Below are positions 28,100-37,320 of a stretch of DNA of 64,000 bases, piece by piece. How positions within the stretch are numbered: position 1 is the first letter of the stretch; each line of letters starts with the position of its first letter. A program made the translations under genes and the position numbers. The notes beneath the pieces were generated by a model that was given only the letters and a program-made list of their open reading frames with translations, was not told the origin of the DNA and ran no database searches. This DNA comes from Ralstonia soli (GTDB taxonomy: Bacteria > Pseudomonadota > Gammaproteobacteria > Burkholderiales > Burkholderiaceae). The stretch lies in assembly GCF_023955655.1 (NCBI RefSeq), contig NZ_JAMXHT010000003.1:434001-498000 (forward strand), in the 5' to 3' direction.

Positions 28100-28840
28100 A
28101 TGGCCGTCACCCGAGAGGATCTCGAACAGAACCGGTTGCGCGCCGCCCTGGGTGATTCGCCCGTCGCGTCGTCGTTGCTGACCGAGGCTGCGCTGGAAGC
28201 GTCGCTTGCATCGACGCTCGCGCGGCTGTCGGCTGCGCCCGGCGAATGCCAGGACGCCTGGGTGTTCGGCTACGGCTCGCTCATCTGGAACCCGATGATC
28301 TTCCACACCGAGGCCGCCCGCGCCACGGTGCATGGATACCACCGCGGCTTCTATCTCTATTCCCGCATCAACCGTGGCACCTGGGACAACCCAGGGCTGG
28401 TGCTCGGCCTGGACCGTGGCGGCAGCTGCCGGGGCGTGGCCTTCCGCGTGCCGCGCGAGCATGCGGAGCACGAATTCCGCGTGCTCTGGCGCCGCGAGAT
28501 GCTGACCGGCGCCTACCTGCCGCGCTGGCTGCCGACCGAGATCAACGGCAAGCGCGTCCTGGCGCTGGCCTTTGTCATGAACCGCGCGCACGAGGCCTAT
28601 GCCGGCCGCCTGCCCGACGAACGCGTGGTCGGCTGCCTGCGCGAAGCGGTCGGGCTGTACGGCCCGGCACGCGAGTACCTGCAGCGCACGCTGATCGGCC
28701 TGGCCAGCAACGGGCTGCACGATCCGTACTTGGACCGCCTGTGGGCGCGCCTGCAAGCCACCGACGCCGCCAACGCCCCCTCTGCCGCAGCGCAGACGAC
28801 GGACGCCGCGCCACTGCCCGACCCCTATCTCAGCGCCTGA
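28100..28840 (+). CDS. gamma-glutamylcyclotransferase (ChaC family)
   Basis: A 246-residue cytoplasmic enzyme of the ChaC/GCG family, which cleaves glutathione to 5-oxoproline and Cys-Gly. The family substrate-binding motif appears as VFGYGSLIWNP (about residues 55-65), followed by VHGYHRGFYLYS and LWRREMLTGAYLPRWLP, which holds the catalytic Glu. The start at 28100 is used; a TTG at 28082 is an alternative. The C-terminal 25 residues are Ala/Pro-rich and probably disordered. The ankyrin gene starts 11 nt downstream and is likely co-transcribed. Confidence 0.9.
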   Translation: MAVTREDLEQNRLRAALGDSPVASSLLTEAALEASLASTLARLSAAPGECQDAWVFGYGSLIWNPMIFHTEAARATVHGYHRGFYLYSRINRGTWDNPGLVLGLDRGGSCRGVAFRVPREHAEHEFRVLWRREMLTGAYLPRWLPTEINGKRVLALAFVMNRAHEAYAGRLPDERVVGCLREAVGLYGPAREYLQRTLIGLASNGLHDPYLDRLWARLQATDAANAPSAAAQTTDAAPLPDPYLSA

Positions 28841-28851
28841 ACCCGCCCGCC

Positions 28852-29646
28852 ATGCTCATCGCCCCGCGTCCCGCGCTCAACCAGCTCATCGGCGTCATGC
28901 TGGGGATGGCACTGGCCGTGGGCGACATGGCGAATGCGTGGCAGGAACAGCATCTGCCGATCCTGCATGTCGCGGCCAACGCCAGCACCAAGGGGACACC
29001 CAGTGCCGCGCACACCCCTGACGCGCGCCCTACGCGCCGCAGCGACGCCGCCACGCGTGACCGCGACCTGATCGTCGCCGCGCAGACCGGGAACACGATG
29101 GCCATCCAGGCGTTGCTGGCCGAAGGCGCCAGCCTCAAGGCACGCGACGCCGACGGCCGAACCGCGCTCATCGCCGCCGTGAGCGCACACATGGGCGCGG
29201 CGGCCCGGTTGCTCATCCAGGCGGGGGCCGACGTCAACCTGCAGGACAACGCACAGAACAGCGCCTTCCTGCTCGCCGCCATTCAGGGCGATGCCGAAAC
29301 CGTGCGCCTGGCGCTGTCGCACGGCGCCAATCTGCGCGCTACCAACGCCGACGGCGACACCGCGCTGATCCCTGCCGCACGCCGCGGTTACGTGGAAGTG
29401 GTGAGCGAACTCGTGAAAGCCGGCGTGCCGCCCGACGCCACCAACAACCTGGGCCTCACGGCGCTGATCGAAGCCGTGGCCCTGGGCGACGGCAGCGACA
29501 AATACGAGAAAACCGTGCAGATCCTGCTCGACGGCGGGGCCGACCCAAACCTGCCCGACCGCGGCGGTATCACACCGATGCGGCATGCCCGCCAGCGCGG
29601 CTTCCACGGCATCGGCGCACTCTTGTTCAAGGCGCGCGGACATTAA
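28852..29646 (+). CDS. ankyrin-repeat protein with N-terminal signal
   Basis: A 264-residue protein. Residues about 10-30 (QLIGVMLGMALAVGDMANAW) look like a signal peptide or anchor, so a periplasmic location is likely. From about residue 75 there are five ankyrin repeats, each with an alpha-helix-turn such as DADGRTALIAAVSAHMGAAA, NADGDTALIPAARRGYVEVV and NNLGLTALIEAVALGD. Such proteins bind partner proteins; in several proteobacteria periplasmic ankyrin proteins assist catalase or peroxide defence, but nothing here proves that. It follows chaC by 11 nt and is followed by a bidirectional terminator. Confidence 0.85.
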   Translation: MLIAPRPALNQLIGVMLGMALAVGDMANAWQEQHLPILHVAANASTKGTPSAAHTPDARPTRRSDAATRDRDLIVAAQTGNTMAIQALLAEGASLKARDADGRTALIAAVSAHMGAAARLLIQAGADVNLQDNAQNSAFLLAAIQGDAETVRLALSHGANLRATNADGDTALIPAARRGYVEVVSELVKAGVPPDATNNLGLTALIEAVALGDGSDKYEKTVQILLDGGADPNLPDRGGITPMRHARQRGFHGIGALLFKARGH

Positions 29647-29672
29647 AAAAGGGGCCACTCTGGCCCCTTTCT
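29645..29672. terminator. bidirectional terminator between convergent genes
   Basis: GGGGCCA/TGGCCCC (29651-29657 and 29661-29667) with a 3-nt loop is flanked by six A on the left and TTTCTCTT on the right, so it serves both the ankyrin gene and the acyl-CoA ligase gene. Confidence 0.88.
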
Positions 29673-29687
29673 CTTGACTGTCACTCT

Positions 29688-31394
29688 TTAGGCTGCCGCC
29701 GGTTTCTCGGCCGCCGCGTTCCTGGCGTTTTCCTGCTCCTGCAGCGTGCGCCACATCACCTTGCCGGTGCCGGACTTGGGCAGCGCATCCACGAACTCCA
29801 CCACGCGCGGATACTTGTAAGCGGCCATGTTGTCGCGCGCCCAGTTGATGATGTCGTCTTCCGTGGTCTTGCCCTTGGCGTGGGCCTTGAGCACCACCAC
29901 CGCCTTGACCGACTCGCCGCGATACGTATCGCGCGTGCCGATAATGCACGCCTCCTGCACGTCCGGGTGCTTGTACAGCAGGCTCTCCACCTCAGCCGGC
30001 CAAACCTTGAAGCCAGAGGCGTTGATCATGCGTTTGAGGCGGTCGGTGAGGAAGAAGTAGCCGTCTTCGTCCATCCGGCCCAGGTCGCCCGTGCGGAAGA
30101 ACTGCTTGCCGTCGAATTCGATGAAGACCTCGGCGGTGGCCTGCGGCTTGCCCCAGTAGCCGAGGAACACCTGCGGGCCGCTGACGATGATCTCGCCCAC
30201 CTCGCCCACTGGCAGTTCCTGCAACGTCTGCGGATCGACGATGCGCGCGTCGGTGTTGAACACGGGAATGCCCAGGCACTGCTGCTTGGTGTGGTCGGCC
30301 GGGTTGCTGTGCGTGGGCGCGATGGTTTCCGACAGGCCGTAGCCTTCCTGGTATGCCAGGTTGAAATCCTTCAGCAGGCGCTCGGCCACGGCCTGCGGCA
30401 TCGCCGCGCCGCCGCCACCGATGTAGGCCAGGCTCGACAGGTCGAACTCGGCCAGCTGCGGGCTCGCCAGGAAGTCGATCACCATGGTCGGGATGTTCGT
30501 CCAGTGCGTGATTTTGTAGCGCGAGATCAACCGCCCAGCAACCTCGCGGTCCCAGCGCGGCAGCATCACCACCGTGGAGCCCATGTAGATCGGCGCGTTC
30601 ATGCCGTACTGCATGCCGGTCACGTGGAACAGCGGGATGATCGACAGGCTCACGCCTTCCTTCGTGGCGCTCGACCACATCGAACCGCCCACCACGTTGT
30701 GCATGACGGTGCGATGCGGGTGCATGCAGCCCTTCGGGAAGCCGGTGGTGCCCGACGTGTACGGCATCACGGCCAGGTCGTCCGGCCCGGCGGTGTGTGG
30801 ACCGGGCACCAGGCGCTGCGCCAGCACGCCGTTCCAGTCGGTGGCGCCCGGCTGCGCCGGATGCTCGGCGGTGATCCACGCAGGCGGCGCGTCTTCCGGG
30901 TATTCGTAGGTGGCGGGCAGCGCGTCAGCGTAGGACGTGACGAGCAGATGCTTCGTACGCTGGGCTTCCGGCAGCTCGGCGTTGGATGTCGTCACGTTGA
31001 CGGCGAGATCCGCGCTGCAGATGACCGTGGTGGCGCCCGAATCGGTGATGTAGTGCTTGAACTCTTCGGGCCGGTTCATCGGGTTGACCGGCACGACCAC
31101 CGCATCGGCGCGCAGGATGCCGTAGTACGCGGCAATGAACTGCGGGCAGTTCTGCATGTACAGCAGCACGCGGTCGCCCTTCTGTACGCCCGCCACCTGC
31201 TGCAGCCAGCCCGCCACGGCAATCGCATCATCATGCAGCTCGCGGAAGGTGGTGTGGCGACCGTAGAAGATGATCGCATCCTTGTCCGGATAGCGTCGGG
31301 CAGACACCTCCAGGTTGTACCAAAGGCTCGTTTGCGGCGAGCTGATGTTGTGCGGCATCCGCCGGGGCCAGAACTGGAAGTGCGGTCGTGTCAT
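29688..31394 (-). CDS. AMP-binding acyl-CoA ligase (long/medium-chain fatty acid type)
   Basis: A 568-residue adenylate-forming enzyme that activates a carboxylic acid with ATP and CoA. The P-loop-like A3 motif reads VMPYTSGTTGFPKGCMH (about residue 205), followed by GYGLSETIAPTHSNP, the hinge region FFRTGDLGRMDEDGYFF and KRMINASGFKVWPAE. The C-terminal catalytic Lys appears in PKSGTGKVMWR. The start at 31394 has GGAGA upstream; an ATG at 31358 is possible. A 12 bp palindrome about 50 bp upstream (31444-31455) suggests TetR-type control, as in fatty-acid degradation regulons. Acid specificity is inference. Confidence 0.9.
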   Translation of the reverse strand: MTRPHFQFWPRRMPHNISSPQTSLWYNLEVSARRYPDKDAIIFYGRHTTFRELHDDAIAVAGWLQQVAGVQKGDRVLLYMQNCPQFIAAYYGILRADAVVVPVNPMNRPEEFKHYITDSGATTVICSADLAVNVTTSNAELPEAQRTKHLLVTSYADALPATYEYPEDAPPAWITAEHPAQPGATDWNGVLAQRLVPGPHTAGPDDLAVMPYTSGTTGFPKGCMHPHRTVMHNVVGGSMWSSATKEGVSLSIIPLFHVTGMQYGMNAPIYMGSTVVMLPRWDREVAGRLISRYKITHWTNIPTMVIDFLASPQLAEFDLSSLAYIGGGGAAMPQAVAERLLKDFNLAYQEGYGLSETIAPTHSNPADHTKQQCLGIPVFNTDARIVDPQTLQELPVGEVGEIIVSGPQVFLGYWGKPQATAEVFIEFDGKQFFRTGDLGRMDEDGYFFLTDRLKRMINASGFKVWPAEVESLLYKHPDVQEACIIGTRDTYRGESVKAVVVLKAHAKGKTTEDDIINWARDNMAAYKYPRVVEFVDALPKSGTGKVMWRTLQEQENARNAAAEKPAAA

Positions 31395-31443
31395 GCCATG
31401 TCTCCGTAAGTCTGCGTGTTGTTGTTTTTACCTGATGGTATCC

Positions 31444-31455
31444 GAACGATCGTTC
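31444..31455. promoter_or_regulatory. TetR-type operator candidate
   Basis: GAACGATCGTTC is a perfect 12 bp palindrome 50 bp upstream of the acyl-CoA ligase and 128 bp upstream of the divergent thioredoxin gene. Palindromes of the AACGATCGTT kind resemble operators of TetR-family fatty-acid regulators in beta-proteobacteria, which fits the ligase. Confidence 0.55.
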
Positions 31456-31582
31456 TATTTTCAACCGCTACCCAGAAATACGCTTTTGCGGGGTGAAAAC
31501 AGCCCACACCACCCCAAGTAAAATGCACAACACCCCCGCCGGCGCTGCTTGCCGGTAGCAAGTCCCTAGGAGAATCCCGACG

Positions 31583-32428
31583 ATGAGTGACGTCACCACG
31601 CAGAATTTCGCGCAAGAAGTGATCGAAACATCTCGCCAAGTCCCGGTCCTGGTTGATTTCTGGGCGCCGTGGTGCGGCCCCTGCCGCACGCTGGGCCCGA
31701 TGCTGGAAAAGCTCGAAGCCGAATACGCGGGCAAATGGAAGCTCGCCAAGATCAATTCAGACGAAAATCCAGAGCTGTCCGCACAGTTCCATGTGCGCAG
31801 CATTCCGTATGTGGTGGCGTTTGTGGATGGCAAGCCGGTCGACCAGTTCGTCGGCGTGCTGCCCGAGGCGCAACTGCGCGCCTTTCTTGATCGCGTGATT
31901 CCGCAACCGGCCGAAGTGGCCTACCGCGAAGGGCTGGCCGCCCGCCAAGCCGGGGAGATGGCCCGCGCGCGCGAGGCACTCCAGAACGCGCTGGCCTTGG
32001 ACCCAGGCTTCGATGCCGCCCGCTTCGAGCTGGTGAATGTGCTGCTCGACAGCGGCGACGCGCATGCCGCGCAAGACGAATTCGCGCTGCTCTCACCCAA
32101 GGCGCCGCAGGACGCGCGCTATGCGCCGCTGGAAACGCGCCTGAAAGCGGCCGAACGTGCCGATGCGCTACCCGATGCCGACGCCCTGCGCGCGCTCGTG
32201 GAAACGGAGCCGTCCAACCTGCAGGCGCGGCTCGACCTCGCGCAGCAGTACATCGCCGGCCAGCAATACGAGGCCGCGCTGGAGCAACTGCTCGCCATCG
32301 TCGAGCGCGACCGCACATTCCGCGACGATATTGCCCGCAAGACCATGGTGTCGGTGTTCGACATGATGCGCGACGCGCCGCAAGCGGTGTCGCACTGGCG
32401 CCGGCAACTCGCGTCAAAACTGAACTGA
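31583..32428 (+). CDS. thioredoxin with C-terminal TPR region (CnoX/YbbN type)
   Basis: A 281-residue cytoplasmic protein. Residues 1-110 are a thioredoxin domain with an intact WCGPC active site (FWAPWCGPCRTLGPML), and residues about 115-281 are helical TPR-like repeats (AREALQNALALDPGFDAARF, LARLDLAQQYIAGQQYEAALEQL-type phrases). This is the YbbN/CnoX architecture, a chaperone-redox protein that holds oxidised or unfolded clients. E. coli CnoX has lost CXXC reactivity, whereas this copy keeps both Cys. The start is preceded by AGGAGAAT. The next gene follows after 8 nt. Confidence 0.9.
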   Translation: MSDVTTQNFAQEVIETSRQVPVLVDFWAPWCGPCRTLGPMLEKLEAEYAGKWKLAKINSDENPELSAQFHVRSIPYVVAFVDGKPVDQFVGVLPEAQLRAFLDRVIPQPAEVAYREGLAARQAGEMARAREALQNALALDPGFDAARFELVNVLLDSGDAHAAQDEFALLSPKAPQDARYAPLETRLKAAERADALPDADALRALVETEPSNLQARLDLAQQYIAGQQYEAALEQLLAIVERDRTFRDDIARKTMVSVFDMMRDAPQAVSHWRRQLASKLN

Positions 32429-32436
32429 GAACCCCC

Positions 32437-33102
32437 ATGCGACTGATCTACGTAGCCGACCCGATGTGTTCCTGGTGCTACGGCTTTGGCCCGCAGCTGG
32501 CTGACTTGCGCAAGCGGCTGGGCGACACGCTCGGCGCGCCGGTGCCCGTCACGCTCATCACGGGCGGCCTGCGCCCCGGCCAGCGCGAACCCATGGCGGC
32601 CGACAAGCGCGACGAAATCCTGCACCACTGGCACGCCGTGGCCGAACGCAGCGGCATGCCGTTCGATCAGTCGCCCGAAGTCGCCATGCGCCGCGACGGT
32701 TTCGTCTACGACACCGAGCCCGCCTGCCGCGCCGTCGTCATGGCACGCGAGCACTGGGCTGAGGATGACGAGCGCGTGCTGACCCTGTTCCATGCCATCC
32801 AGCACGCGTTCTACGCCGAGGGCCGCGACACCACACAGGCCAACGTGTTGCGCGAAGTCGCCATCGCCAACGGCGTCGAGGCGGCACACTTCGATGCCGT
32901 GTTCGACACGGATGCGCTGCGCGCCGAAACCCGTGAAGACTTCCGCCTGTCGCGCCGCTGGGGCATCAACGGTTTTCCCAGCCTGCTCACCGAACAGGGC
33001 GGCACGCTTTACCAGATCGGGCGTGGCTATGCGCCGGCGTCGGCGCTGTACGCGCGGGCGGTGGAAGTGCTGCAGCAGCATCCCGCACCGGACGCCGGAT
33101 GA
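32437..33102 (+). CDS. DsbA-family thioredoxin-fold protein (FrnE-like)
   Basis: A 221-residue protein without a signal peptide, beginning MRLIYVADPMCSWCYGFGPQ; the CSWC pair at residues 11-14 is the redox centre. The helical insertion and cis-Pro segment (WGINGFPSLLTEQGG) fit the DsbA/FrnE subfamily. It is probably a cytoplasmic disulphide isomerase or oxidoreductase. It stands 8 nt downstream of the thioredoxin-TPR gene, and the two are likely one operon dealing with oxidative protein damage. Confidence 0.88.
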   Translation: MRLIYVADPMCSWCYGFGPQLADLRKRLGDTLGAPVPVTLITGGLRPGQREPMAADKRDEILHHWHAVAERSGMPFDQSPEVAMRRDGFVYDTEPACRAVVMAREHWAEDDERVLTLFHAIQHAFYAEGRDTTQANVLREVAIANGVEAAHFDAVFDTDALRAETREDFRLSRRWGINGFPSLLTEQGGTLYQIGRGYAPASALYARAVEVLQQHPAPDAG

Positions 33103-33196
33103 CACGTTTGCCCGTCGTCAAAGTGGGGCGCGCCAGCTGTCGCGTAAGCTGACGGCCTTGCCTACCCAATTCGGCTACCCAACGCATCCGCCTACC

Positions 33197-33601
33197 ATGC
33201 CCGTGATCGAATGGTCAGAGGCGCTCCACCTCGGAGACGCCGCCACCGACGCCAACCACGCCGAGTTCTGCGCATTGCTCAACGCCGTTGCCGATGCACC
33301 GGACGCTGAGTTCATTGCCGCGCTCGATGCCTTCATCGCGCATACCGAGGTGCACTTCAGCGAAGAAAATGCGTGGATGGACGCGGCGGAATTCCCGCCC
33401 CGCCACTGTCATCGCGGCGAGCACGACAACGTGCTGGCGCTGTGCCATGAAGTGCGCAAGCGCACCGCGGCTGGCGACATGGAACTGGGGCGGAGATTGA
33501 TCGCGGAACTGCCCGCCTGGTTCGCCCAGCATGTGGACGTGATGGACCGCATGATGACGACGTATCTGGCGCAAGCGCACAACGCGGTGGCGACCGTTTG
33601 A
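33197..33601 (+). CDS. bacteriohemerythrin-like protein
   Basis: A 134-residue four-helix protein with the hemerythrin di-iron ligand pattern: a first His in TDANHAEFCALL, HTEVHFSEEN, HCHRGEHDNVLALCHE and HVDVMDRMM. It begins MPVIEWSEALHLGD, a phrase typical of bacterial hemerythrins. Likely roles are O2 or NO sensing/storage. The gene is in line with the thioredoxin-type genes on both sides. Confidence 0.88.
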   Translation: MPVIEWSEALHLGDAATDANHAEFCALLNAVADAPDAEFIAALDAFIAHTEVHFSEENAWMDAAEFPPRHCHRGEHDNVLALCHEVRKRTAAGDMELGRRLIAELPAWFAQHVDVMDRMMTTYLAQAHNAVATV

Positions 33602-33659
33602 ACTCCCGCGCCACGTGGCGTAGAGTCTGACGACCTCTCCCCGTGAACCAGGAGTTGCC

Positions 33660-33983
33660 ATGCAGACCACCGACGATGCGGCATTCCAGGCCGACGTGAT
33701 CGACGCCTCCCAACACCGGCTTGTGCTCGCCTGCTTCATGACCCTATGGAGCGGCCCCAGCAAGGCGGCCATGGTCAACCTCGAAACACTCGAGCCGGCT
33801 TACACCGACATGGCCACGTTTGTGACCATCGACGTCGACGCGAGCGATGCCGCCGCGCAGAAGTACGGCGTTCGAGACGTGCCCGCCTTCGTGCTGTTCG
33901 ACAAGGGCCAGGTGAAAGACACGTGGGCTGGCAGCGATATCGACCAGATCCAGAAAAAGCTGGATCAATACGCGCCCAAATAG
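33660..33983 (+). CDS. thioredoxin-fold protein lacking both active-site cysteines
   Basis: A 107-residue single-domain thioredoxin-like protein. The region that should read WCGPC reads LWSGPSKAAM, so both redox Cys are Ser (S31 and S34). Other thioredoxin features remain: the FVTIDVDASDAAAQKYGV segment, the cis-Pro in VRDVPAFVLFDKGQ and the final helix. A Cys sits at residue 25 instead. It cannot perform CXXC dithiol exchange and more probably acts as a binding or scaffold protein. It follows the hemerythrin gene by 58 nt. Confidence 0.85.
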   Translation: MQTTDDAAFQADVIDASQHRLVLACFMTLWSGPSKAAMVNLETLEPAYTDMATFVTIDVDASDAAAQKYGVRDVPAFVLFDKGQVKDTWAGSDIDQIQKKLDQYAPK

Positions 33984-34004
33984 ACGGGCGCCCAGCCCCA
34001 GGCG

Positions 34005-34904
34005 CTACTGGCTGATGGCCCGCAGCGCCGTCGACGCGGCCACCATCCCAAACACCGCCGTCACGCAGACCGACGAACCGAAGCCCGCGCAAGCGAGTCC
34101 CTGCGGGCCCTGCGCAGGCTGCGGTGCGGGCGGCGCATTGACCAACTCGATGGCTCCGGCCGCTGCCAGGTCATCGATGCCGGCGTGGCTCGACTCCACC
34201 GGCACCTCAACGGCGCATGCCTGCTGCTCGGGTTCGGGATAACGCAACGGCTCATCCGAGAACACGGCATCCACGCCGAACTTCGCCTTCGGGTTCTTTG
34301 AAAAGCCATGCTGGCGGCGCAGATTGCCCCGCACCTTGGCCAGCAGCGGATCCTGAATCGTGCGCGAAAGATCCGTGACGCGGATGCGCGTCGGGTCCAG
34401 CTGGCCGCCCGCTGCACCGCAGGTCACCACGCGCTTGCCGGTGCGCTTGCAGAACGCGAGGATGGCCGTCTTCACCTTGACGGCGTCGATAGCGTCGATC
34501 ACGTAATCGAACGGATGGCCCAGCAAGGCCTCAACGTTTTCCACGGTCACGAAATCGTCGATGCGGCTGATCTCGGCACGCGGATTGATCTGGAGGATGC
34601 GCTCGGCCATGGCGTCCACCTTGGCCATGCCATAGGCATCACCCAGCGCGTGAATCTGGCGGTTGGTGTTGGAGACGGCAATGTGATCCAGATCGATGAG
34701 GGTGAGCTTGCCGACGCCGCAGCGCGCCAGGGCCTCGGCTGCCCATGAGCCCACGCCCCCGATACCGATCACGCACACGTGCGCCGCCGCAAAGCGCTCC
34801 AGCGCCTGCGGACCATACAGGCGCGCGACGCCGCCAAACCGGCGTGCGTATTCATCATCAAGGACGGGCGGATGCGCGGGCGCGCTGATTGCTACTTGGC
34901 TCAT
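34005..34904 (-). CDS. tcdA: tRNA threonylcarbamoyladenosine dehydratase
   Basis: A 299-residue E1-like ATP-dependent enzyme (ThiF/HesA fold) that cyclises t6A to ct6A at position 37 of ANN-decoding tRNAs. The nucleotide-binding GIGGVGSWAAEALARCGVG motif, the LIDLDHIAVSNTNRQ segment and the VVTCGAAGGQLDPTRI segment are diagnostic of TcdA/CsdL. The C-terminus ends in a hydrophobic run (GSSVCVTAVFGMVAAS) as in family members. It is convergent with the redox-dead thioredoxin-like gene (21 nt gap) and divergent from asmA. Confidence 0.92.
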   Translation of the reverse strand: MSQVAISAPAHPPVLDDEYARRFGGVARLYGPQALERFAAAHVCVIGIGGVGSWAAEALARCGVGKLTLIDLDHIAVSNTNRQIHALGDAYGMAKVDAMAERILQINPRAEISRIDDFVTVENVEALLGHPFDYVIDAIDAVKVKTAILAFCKRTGKRVVTCGAAGGQLDPTRIRVTDLSRTIQDPLLAKVRGNLRRQHGFSKNPKAKFGVDAVFSDEPLRYPEPEQQACAVEVPVESSHAGIDDLAAAGAIELVNAPPAPQPAQGPQGLACAGFGSSVCVTAVFGMVAASTALRAISQ

Positions 34905-34985
34905 GACACAATGAAATCGTGGTTGCGCCGAACTATATAACAACGTGCGCGGTCGCATTTTTGTGCCAATACCAACAAAAAACCG

Positions 34986-37292
34986 ATGCGTACATCCGGC
35001 AAACTCGCCCTCGGACTGATCATCACCCCTGTCGTCATCGTGGCGGCGGCGGTCATTTTTGTGCTGACGTTCGACTGGAACCGCGCCAGGCCCTATCTGA
35101 ACGACCGCGTTTCGCAGGCCATCGGGCGCCCATTCGCCATCAATGGCGACCTCATGCTCTCGTGGAAAAAGCCCGAAGGCGAATCGGGCTGGCGCGCGTA
35201 TGTGCCGTGGCCGCGGCTGATCGCCAACGACATCACGGTGGGCAACCCCGACTGGACCAAGCAGCCGCATGTGGCCACCGTGCAGCGGCTCACCTTCGTG
35301 CTGGAGGCGCTGCCGCTGCTGGCGCATCGCATTGTCATCCCGAGCGTGACGCTCGACACGCCTGCGATCGCGCTGGAGCGCGACAAGCAGAACCGCAACA
35401 ACTGGACGTTCAACCTCGCAGGCAACGAGGAGGGCAAGAAGCCATCGGACTGGAAGCTGGATCTGCGCGAAATTGCCTTCAGCAAGGGCTCGCTGGCACT
35501 GGACGATGACGTCAAGCGCATCCACCTGGCTGCCACGATCGACACCGTCGACAACCAGGCGCTGTACACAGCCGCCAACGGCACCGCCATCAAGGGCGAA
35601 GACCAACCCGCCCAAGTGCCGGCCGCCTCGGGCGCCTCGGCCCCACAAGCCACGGCGCAAGCGCCCGTCGCACCCGATCCGCAGCAGCCTTACGGCATTG
35701 CATGGACGGTCAAGGGCACGTACAACAACGCCGCCATTACCGGTAGCGGCAAGGCCGGCGGCGTGCTGCGCCTGCAAGACGCGCAGCGGCCCTACCCGCT
35801 GCAGGCCGACGTGCGGGTCGGCAAGACGCGCATCGACTTGGCAGGCACGCTCACCAACCCCGCCAGCCTGACGGCGCTCGACCTGCGGCTGCACCTGTCG
35901 GGCGCGAGCATGGCGCAGCTGTATCCGCTGACGGGCGTGGTGCTGCCGGAGACGCCGCCGTACGACACGCGCGGCCGGCTCATCGGCGAACTGCGCAAGC
36001 AAGGGTCAACATGGCGCTATGAAAAATTCACCGGCCGCGTGGGCGGCTCAGACCTCGGTGGCACGCTCACCTTTGCCATGCGCGAGCCCCGTCCACTGCT
36101 GACGGGAGAGCTGGTCTCGCACCAGCTGCTGTTTGCTGACCTGGCCCCGATCATCGGTGCAGACTCCAACGCCAGCAAGGCCAAGCGCGCCGACCCCAGT
36201 GCCGACCCGGGCGAGAGCAAGACCGTCCGCCAACCGCCCAACAAGGTGCTGCCTGTCGAGCCGTTCCGTACCGACCGCTGGAACGCCATTGACGCCGACG
36301 TGAAGTTCACCGGCGAGCGCATCGTCCACACCGCTGAGCTGCCGATCAACCATCTCGTCACGCACGTCAAGCTGCAGGACGCGGTGCTTACGCTCGACCC
36401 GCTCAACTTTGGCATTGCGGGTGGCACGCTCACCTCCAACCTCCAGGTCGACGGCCATGCCACGCCGATGCAAGCACGCGCAGCACTGGCCGCACGGCAC
36501 TTCAAGATCAAGCAATTGTTTCCGAAGATCGAATCGGTGCGCGCGAGTGTCGGCGAGATCAATGGTGATGCCCGGCTCTCGGCCACAGGCAACTCGGTGG
36601 CTGCGCTGCTCGGCTCGTCCAACGGCGAAGTGAAGCTCCTGGTCGAGCAAGGCACCATCAGCAAATTCATCCTGGAGGCCATGGGGTTGAACGTGGCCAA
36701 CGTGATCCTCACCAAGCTTTTCGGCGACAAGCAGGTCACCATCAACTGTGCGGCCGGCGACTTTGCCGTGAGCGATGGGCTGGCGCAGGCGCGCACGTTC
36801 GTGGTGGATACGCAGGATGCCGTCATCGATGTGACCGGCTCGACGAGCTTCAAGCAGGAAGCGCTGGACTTCACCATCCATCCGGACTCGAAGGGCCTGC
36901 GTGTGTTTTCGCTGCGCACGCCGCTGTATGTGAAGGGCACGTACAAGCATCCGGATGTGTCGATCAACCCGGCGGTGGTGGCACTGCGCGCGGGCGGTGC
37001 GGTGGCACTGGCCTTTGCCGCGCCGGTGGCCGCCGTGTTGCCGGTGCTCGAACTCAAGCCCGCGCCGGACAGCGCCTGCGGCAAGCTGCTCGCCGACGTG
37101 CGCCAGCGCCCCACCGCGCCACCGCCGGGCAAGACGTATCACAGCAAGAAGCCGGGGCGCACGCCGGAAGGCGATCTGAAATCGACGCAGCCCGCATCCG
37201 GCGCGCCTGCTGCGACACAGCCGCAACGCCAAAGCCGCCCTGCCGCACCTGTCGCGCCTACCGCACGCGATCCGATGACAACCGGCGGCTAA
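34986..37292 (+). CDS. AsmA family protein
   Basis: A 768-residue inner-membrane-anchored periplasmic protein. One N-terminal membrane segment (KLALGLIITPVVIVAAAVIFVLTF-type, about residues 6-29) is followed by the AsmA beta-groove (FDWNRARPYLNDRVSQAIGR; later FRTDRWNAIDADVKFTGERI and KGTYKHPDVSINPAVVALRAGG). AsmA-like proteins bridge the periplasm and are linked to phospholipid or outer-membrane homeostasis. The C-terminus is Pro/Ala-rich with possible disorder. It stops 28 bp short of the convergent cytochrome gene. Confidence 0.9.
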   Translation: MRTSGKLALGLIITPVVIVAAAVIFVLTFDWNRARPYLNDRVSQAIGRPFAINGDLMLSWKKPEGESGWRAYVPWPRLIANDITVGNPDWTKQPHVATVQRLTFVLEALPLLAHRIVIPSVTLDTPAIALERDKQNRNNWTFNLAGNEEGKKPSDWKLDLREIAFSKGSLALDDDVKRIHLAATIDTVDNQALYTAANGTAIKGEDQPAQVPAASGASAPQATAQAPVAPDPQQPYGIAWTVKGTYNNAAITGSGKAGGVLRLQDAQRPYPLQADVRVGKTRIDLAGTLTNPASLTALDLRLHLSGASMAQLYPLTGVVLPETPPYDTRGRLIGELRKQGSTWRYEKFTGRVGGSDLGGTLTFAMREPRPLLTGELVSHQLLFADLAPIIGADSNASKAKRADPSADPGESKTVRQPPNKVLPVEPFRTDRWNAIDADVKFTGERIVHTAELPINHLVTHVKLQDAVLTLDPLNFGIAGGTLTSNLQVDGHATPMQARAALAARHFKIKQLFPKIESVRASVGEINGDARLSATGNSVAALLGSSNGEVKLLVEQGTISKFILEAMGLNVANVILTKLFGDKQVTINCAAGDFAVSDGLAQARTFVVDTQDAVIDVTGSTSFKQEALDFTIHPDSKGLRVFSLRTPLYVKGTYKHPDVSINPAVVALRAGGAVALAFAAPVAAVLPVLELKPAPDSACGKLLADVRQRPTAPPPGKTYHSKKPGRTPEGDLKSTQPASGAPAATQPQRQSRPAAPVAPTARDPMTTGG

Positions 37293-37320
37293 GCGAAAGC
37301 CGCCGGCGTCGCGCTACCGG

